DNA of 8,318 nucleotides from S143-63 sp964425855. Its GTDB lineage: Archaea > Thermoproteota > Thermoprotei_A > Sulfolobales > Acidilobaceae. Made by a program: the position numbers and the translations under genes. Below the pieces are notes generated by a model that saw only the letters and a program-made list of their open reading frames with translations, was not told the DNA's origin and ran no database searches. The DNA is taken from NCBI GenBank assembly GCA_964425855.1, contig CAYROE010000058.1:1-8318 (forward strand), read 5' to 3'. Shown here piece by piece: positions 6,408 to 8,318 of the stretch (positions within the stretch are counted from its first letter, which is position 1; the number at the start of each line of letters is the position of its first letter).

Positions 6408-6426
6408 TCACCCATAGTATTACTTA

Positions 6427-6440
6427 TCTTTTTGAAAAGA
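6427..6440. promoter_or_regulatory. Short inverted repeat upstream of gor
   Basis: TCTTTT and AAAAGA flank a TG centre, 20-33 nt before the gor ATG. It lies where TBP or RNA polymerase would bind, so it could be part of the promoter or an operator. Six-base arms in AT-rich DNA may be chance. Confidence 0.25.
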
Positions 6441-6820
6441 GGTTATTAGCGTGCACAGTAAGATTCAAAATACAATTTAGGATTAAACAATTTAAATTAT
6501 GATGATCTTACCGACATTCAAAAATCAGTTAACTTTAGATAACTATAGGAAACGTAATTTAGCTTGCATTATATTTTATTATGATATTTTATTCATTTTT
6601 CTATCGAATATTTAGTCATAGAGTATTCATATATAAACTATTCTCACTATTTAGTATACTTATACTAATTTTCAGGAATTTATTACTAATAATAATACGA
6701 TAAGACAAAATTTTAATCTGTAGTTTTCTAAATTCTGTGTTTCCTATCACGACATTCCGAACGAAATAATCCACATATATTACTCTATAGTGACAAGATA
6801 CAATATTCAATTTTTAGTGC

Positions 6821-6867
6821 AATGTTTAATTATCAAACAATCTAGAATAATACTTAAATTAAACATT
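6821..6867. repeat. Inverted repeat with 11-bp arms in the AT-rich gap
   Basis: AATGTTTAATT (6821-6831) and its reverse complement AATTAAACATT (6857-6867) are separated by 25 nt. A transcript could fold into a long-loop hairpin. Given the base composition, chance cannot be excluded. Confidence 0.4.
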
Positions 6868-6925
6868 AGTTTCTTTTCTTAAATTTATAGATAATAAATA
6901 AGAATTAATATTAATATAGACAACC

Positions 6926-6930
6926 AAAAA
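6926..6930 (-). terminator. T-run, possible terminator after the di-iron MBL gene
   Basis: The minus strand reads CTTTTTGG 44 nt after the stop at 6974. No stem precedes it, which is common in archaea. Weak assignment. Confidence 0.3.
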
Positions 6931-6973
6931 GATACAAATAGAACATGGAAATAAATTATGTGATCCTAGCAGG

Positions 6974-7735
6974 TTAATCCAGTAGATCTACTCCTACTGG
7001 ACCTAACTTCTTGAGCCATTCGATGAATCTCTTAGCTTTATCTCCAATAAATATTGCTCCATGCTGTGGTGCTATTACATCGATATCCAGTCCTTCTACT
7101 AATGATATCCACTTGTCAAGAGCCTTTCTACATGCCATAAATCTCTTATGAAACCACTCCATGTATCTTGTATGAGAATCCAGGTCTTCAACATATAGAT
7201 ACCATTCCCCTCTAGGAAAGACAGCTGCACCAATATCACCTGTAAACAGTAATTTCAACTCTGGTACATAAAGGTTGAAATGACCAGGACTATGAAGGAA
7301 ATGTGCCGGTATTACCTGAACATATCTCGTTCCAAGCTTGATTCTTGTCCCTTCGTCAGGAATCTCCAGGAGTTTGATGTCTGCCAAGGCACCGAGATGA
7401 GGAAGAAACCTTGCCCAGAGTCTACTTACGTACACTTTAGCATTTGGGAAGAAATCCTCTATTATGTTTAGACTCCCAGTAACATCCGGATCCTGATGGC
7501 TATAGAATACTCCTACCACATATTCGGGATCAACATACTTAACCACATTTTTATATATACGCTCAAAAACATAGTAGCCCCCAGGATCGATTAAGAGAGC
7601 CTCACCGTCAGCGACAAGCATATACTGGTTTGCGAGTATCCCTTTCTCAGCTTCACTTTCATCAAGACCAAGCCAGATAAATCTCATTTCGTCGCTTTCA
7701 GAAACTATCACTGGGCTATGTACTTTTAAGTTCAC
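6974..7735 (-). CDS. Stand-alone di-iron metallo-beta-lactamase of ODP/flavodiiron type
   Basis: A 253-residue metallo-beta-lactamase-fold protein of the class found in flavodiiron proteins and in oxygen-binding di-iron proteins (ODP). Likely iron ligands: His80, Asp82 and Asp84 in YSHQDPDV (78-85), His148 in HFLHSPGH (145-152), Asp167 in FTGDIG (164-169) and His225 in APQHG (222-226). The HxDxD form replaces the HxExDH of classical flavodiiron proteins and is typical of ODP-like members as I remember them. The flavodoxin domain of about 150 residues is absent, so electrons would have to come from a separate protein, or it senses or binds oxygen rather than reducing it. Start: GTG at 7735, with a very strong GGAGGAGGTG (7744-7753) 8 nt upstream. 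It overlaps the stop of the preceding gene by 4 bp (GTGA), so the two are translationally coupled. Confidence 0.87.
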   Translation of the reverse strand: MNLKVHSPVIVSESDEMRFIWLGLDESEAEKGILANQYMLVADGEALLIDPGGYYVFERIYKNVVKYVDPEYVVGVFYSHQDPDVTGSLNIIEDFFPNAKVYVSRLWARFLPHLGALADIKLLEIPDEGTRIKLGTRYVQVIPAHFLHSPGHFNLYVPELKLLFTGDIGAAVFPRGEWYLYVEDLDSHTRYMEWFHKRFMACRKALDKWISLVEGLDIDVIAPQHGAIFIGDKAKRFIEWLKKLGPVGVDLLD

Positions 7736-8318
7736 GTCTCTAGCACCTCCTCCGGTGATTCAAGGCTACCATATACTTTTATCCTAACTAGACCTTCAAC
7801 TTCGTTGATTTTATCTTCAGCCTCTATACCATAGAAATCTGTACCATTTGTGTGAATTAGAATTCCTGATATCCTACCGTTTACAAATAACAACCTTATA
7901 GTTGCCGGTCCAGAACCAGAAATATAGAGTAGCCTATATTTATTGCCATATTCCTTAATGATATCTTCGATAATCGTTAATAGTTTACCATCTCTAACAA
8001 TAATTTCTTCATTAACTAACATTAAACTTTTTAATATTATTCTACTAATAAATGATACTCTAGAAAGAAACATAGAATAATCCTTTTCACTTAACGTAGT
8101 GGTAGAAGTATCACTATGCATCTTCTTAACACTTTCCTCATTACACTCATAGATAAGCTCACGGTATGCCGATTCCAGAGAACTAAGATGTTTTTTAACT
8201 ATCCAGCCTCTTGGTCCTCTATATTTAGAATAGGTACTTTTATCATTTAAAGAGGCTCCAAGGATAATAGTACTCTTCTCACCAATAAGTTTTAGAATTA
8301 CCTCATTATCCTCGACAC
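7732..8318 (-). CDS. Unknown protein upstream of the di-iron MBL gene, 5' end outside window
   Basis: The frame is open from the TGA at 7732 to the right edge, giving at least 195 codons. An ATG at 8121 exists, but the 65 codons before it are free of stops, contain no start codon and read as plausible protein (for example YSKYRGPRGWIVKKHL and SLESAYRELIYECNEES), so the gene most likely begins beyond 8318. I do not recognise the family. The visible part has a charged N-terminal region, a helical stretch (after the Thr-rich TSTTTLSEKD) with LSRVSFISRIILKSLMLV, then a beta-rich C-terminal domain: YRLLYISGSGPATIRLLFVNGR, then GILIHTNGTDFYGIEAED. No metal-binding or catalytic motif and no membrane segment is clear. 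Its 4-bp overlap with the di-iron protein suggests a shared function, perhaps as partner in oxygen or redox sensing. A sampled part is only about 27% GC, lower than gor. Confidence 0.7.
   Translation of the reverse strand, partial: VEDNEVILKLIGEKSTIILGASLNDKSTYSKYRGPRGWIVKKHLSSLESAYRELIYECNEESVKKMHSDTSTTTLSEKDYSMFLSRVSFISRIILKSLMLVNEEIIVRDGKLLTIIEDIIKEYGNKYRLLYISGSGPATIRLLFVNGRISGILIHTNGTDFYGIEAEDKINEVEGLVRIKVYGSLESPEEVLET
7744..7753 (-). promoter_or_regulatory. Strong Shine-Dalgarno site of the di-iron MBL gene
   Basis: GGAGGAGGTG on the minus strand, inside the 3' coding end of the upstream gene and 8 nt before the GTG at 7735. It settles the start and suggests independent strong initiation besides coupling. 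Confidence 0.8.

Larger units (their letters stand above)
6408..6973. other. AT-rich intergenic stretch without a convincing gene
   Basis: Positions 6421-6960 contain 120 G or C in 540 bases by hand count (about 22%), against about 50% in a sampled part of gor and 40% in the gene to the right. It must hold the gor promoter at its left end; no clear TATA box stands out. I find no tRNA, no complete C/D-box pair, no repeat array and no transposase remnant. The longest reading frame (minus, TTG at 6810 to about 6616, 64 codons) has no Shine-Dalgarno site and only AT-biased composition. Confidence 0.7.

Noticed and set aside
6499..6505. ATGATGA, a possible C box of a C/D-box guide RNA
   Set aside because: No CTGA D box at a suitable distance downstream on the plus strand, and no C'/D' pair.
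6616..6810. 64-codon minus-strand reading frame in the AT-rich gap
   Set aside because: TTG start without a Shine-Dalgarno site, composition simply mirrors the AT-rich DNA, and no domain or signal is visible.
6408..6973. Replication origin in the AT-rich gap
   Set aside because: No origin recognition box repeats, no orc1/cdc6 gene nearby, and gene orientation does not switch here.

Overview
The window looks like chromosomal DNA of a hyperthermophilic crenarchaeon, most like the Desulfurococcales. The evidence is archaeal: TATA-type promoters, GGTGG/GGAGG Shine-Dalgarno sites, GTG and TTG starts, heavy use of AGG/AGA and ATA codons, a tungsten-type glyceraldehyde-3-phosphate ferredoxin oxidoreductase, and a solute-binding protein with a class III (pilin-like) signal. 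The order-level placement is inference. I see no rRNA, tRNA, CRISPR array or insertion sequence.

Layout, left to right. (1) 1-466, minus: an ECF-transporter S component cut off by the left edge, with its own promoter and a palindromic leader. (2) 589-2153, minus: a TAXI-family TRAP solute-binding protein followed by its DUF1850 accessory gene. The two are separated by a hairpin that seems to cover the ribosome-binding site of the second gene. The TRAP permease normally found beside this pair is not in the window. (3) 2337-3305, minus: two proteins I do not recognise, one soluble and Cys/His-rich, one exported or membrane-anchored. (4) 3306-3489: a divergent regulatory region holding a perfect 29-bp palindrome built from two mirrored TATA-like motifs. 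(5) 3490-4476, plus: a polytopic membrane protein, perhaps a distant UPF0104/flippase-like protein. Its stop codon interlocks with the stop of the next gene. (6) 4473-6407, minus: a full-length GAPOR (gor), the AOR-family enzyme that oxidises glyceraldehyde-3-phosphate with ferredoxin in the modified archaeal Embden-Meyerhof pathway. (7) 6408-6973: an AT-rich stretch of about 566 bp (about 22% GC by hand count) with no convincing gene. (8) 6974-8318, minus: a two-gene operon with a 4-bp overlap. Its first gene is unknown and cut off by the right edge. Its second is a stand-alone di-iron metallo-beta-lactamase of the ODP/flavodiiron type without a flavodoxin domain.

Together the left half is about uptake (TAXI binding protein, DUF1850, ECF S component), the centre is sugar catabolism (GAPOR), and the right end may be an oxygen- or redox-responsive unit. 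The most unusual items are the mirrored-TATA palindrome, the TAXI pair without a permease, the hairpin over a Shine-Dalgarno site, and the ODP-type protein paired with an unrecognised partner. None of these proves a new system by itself.
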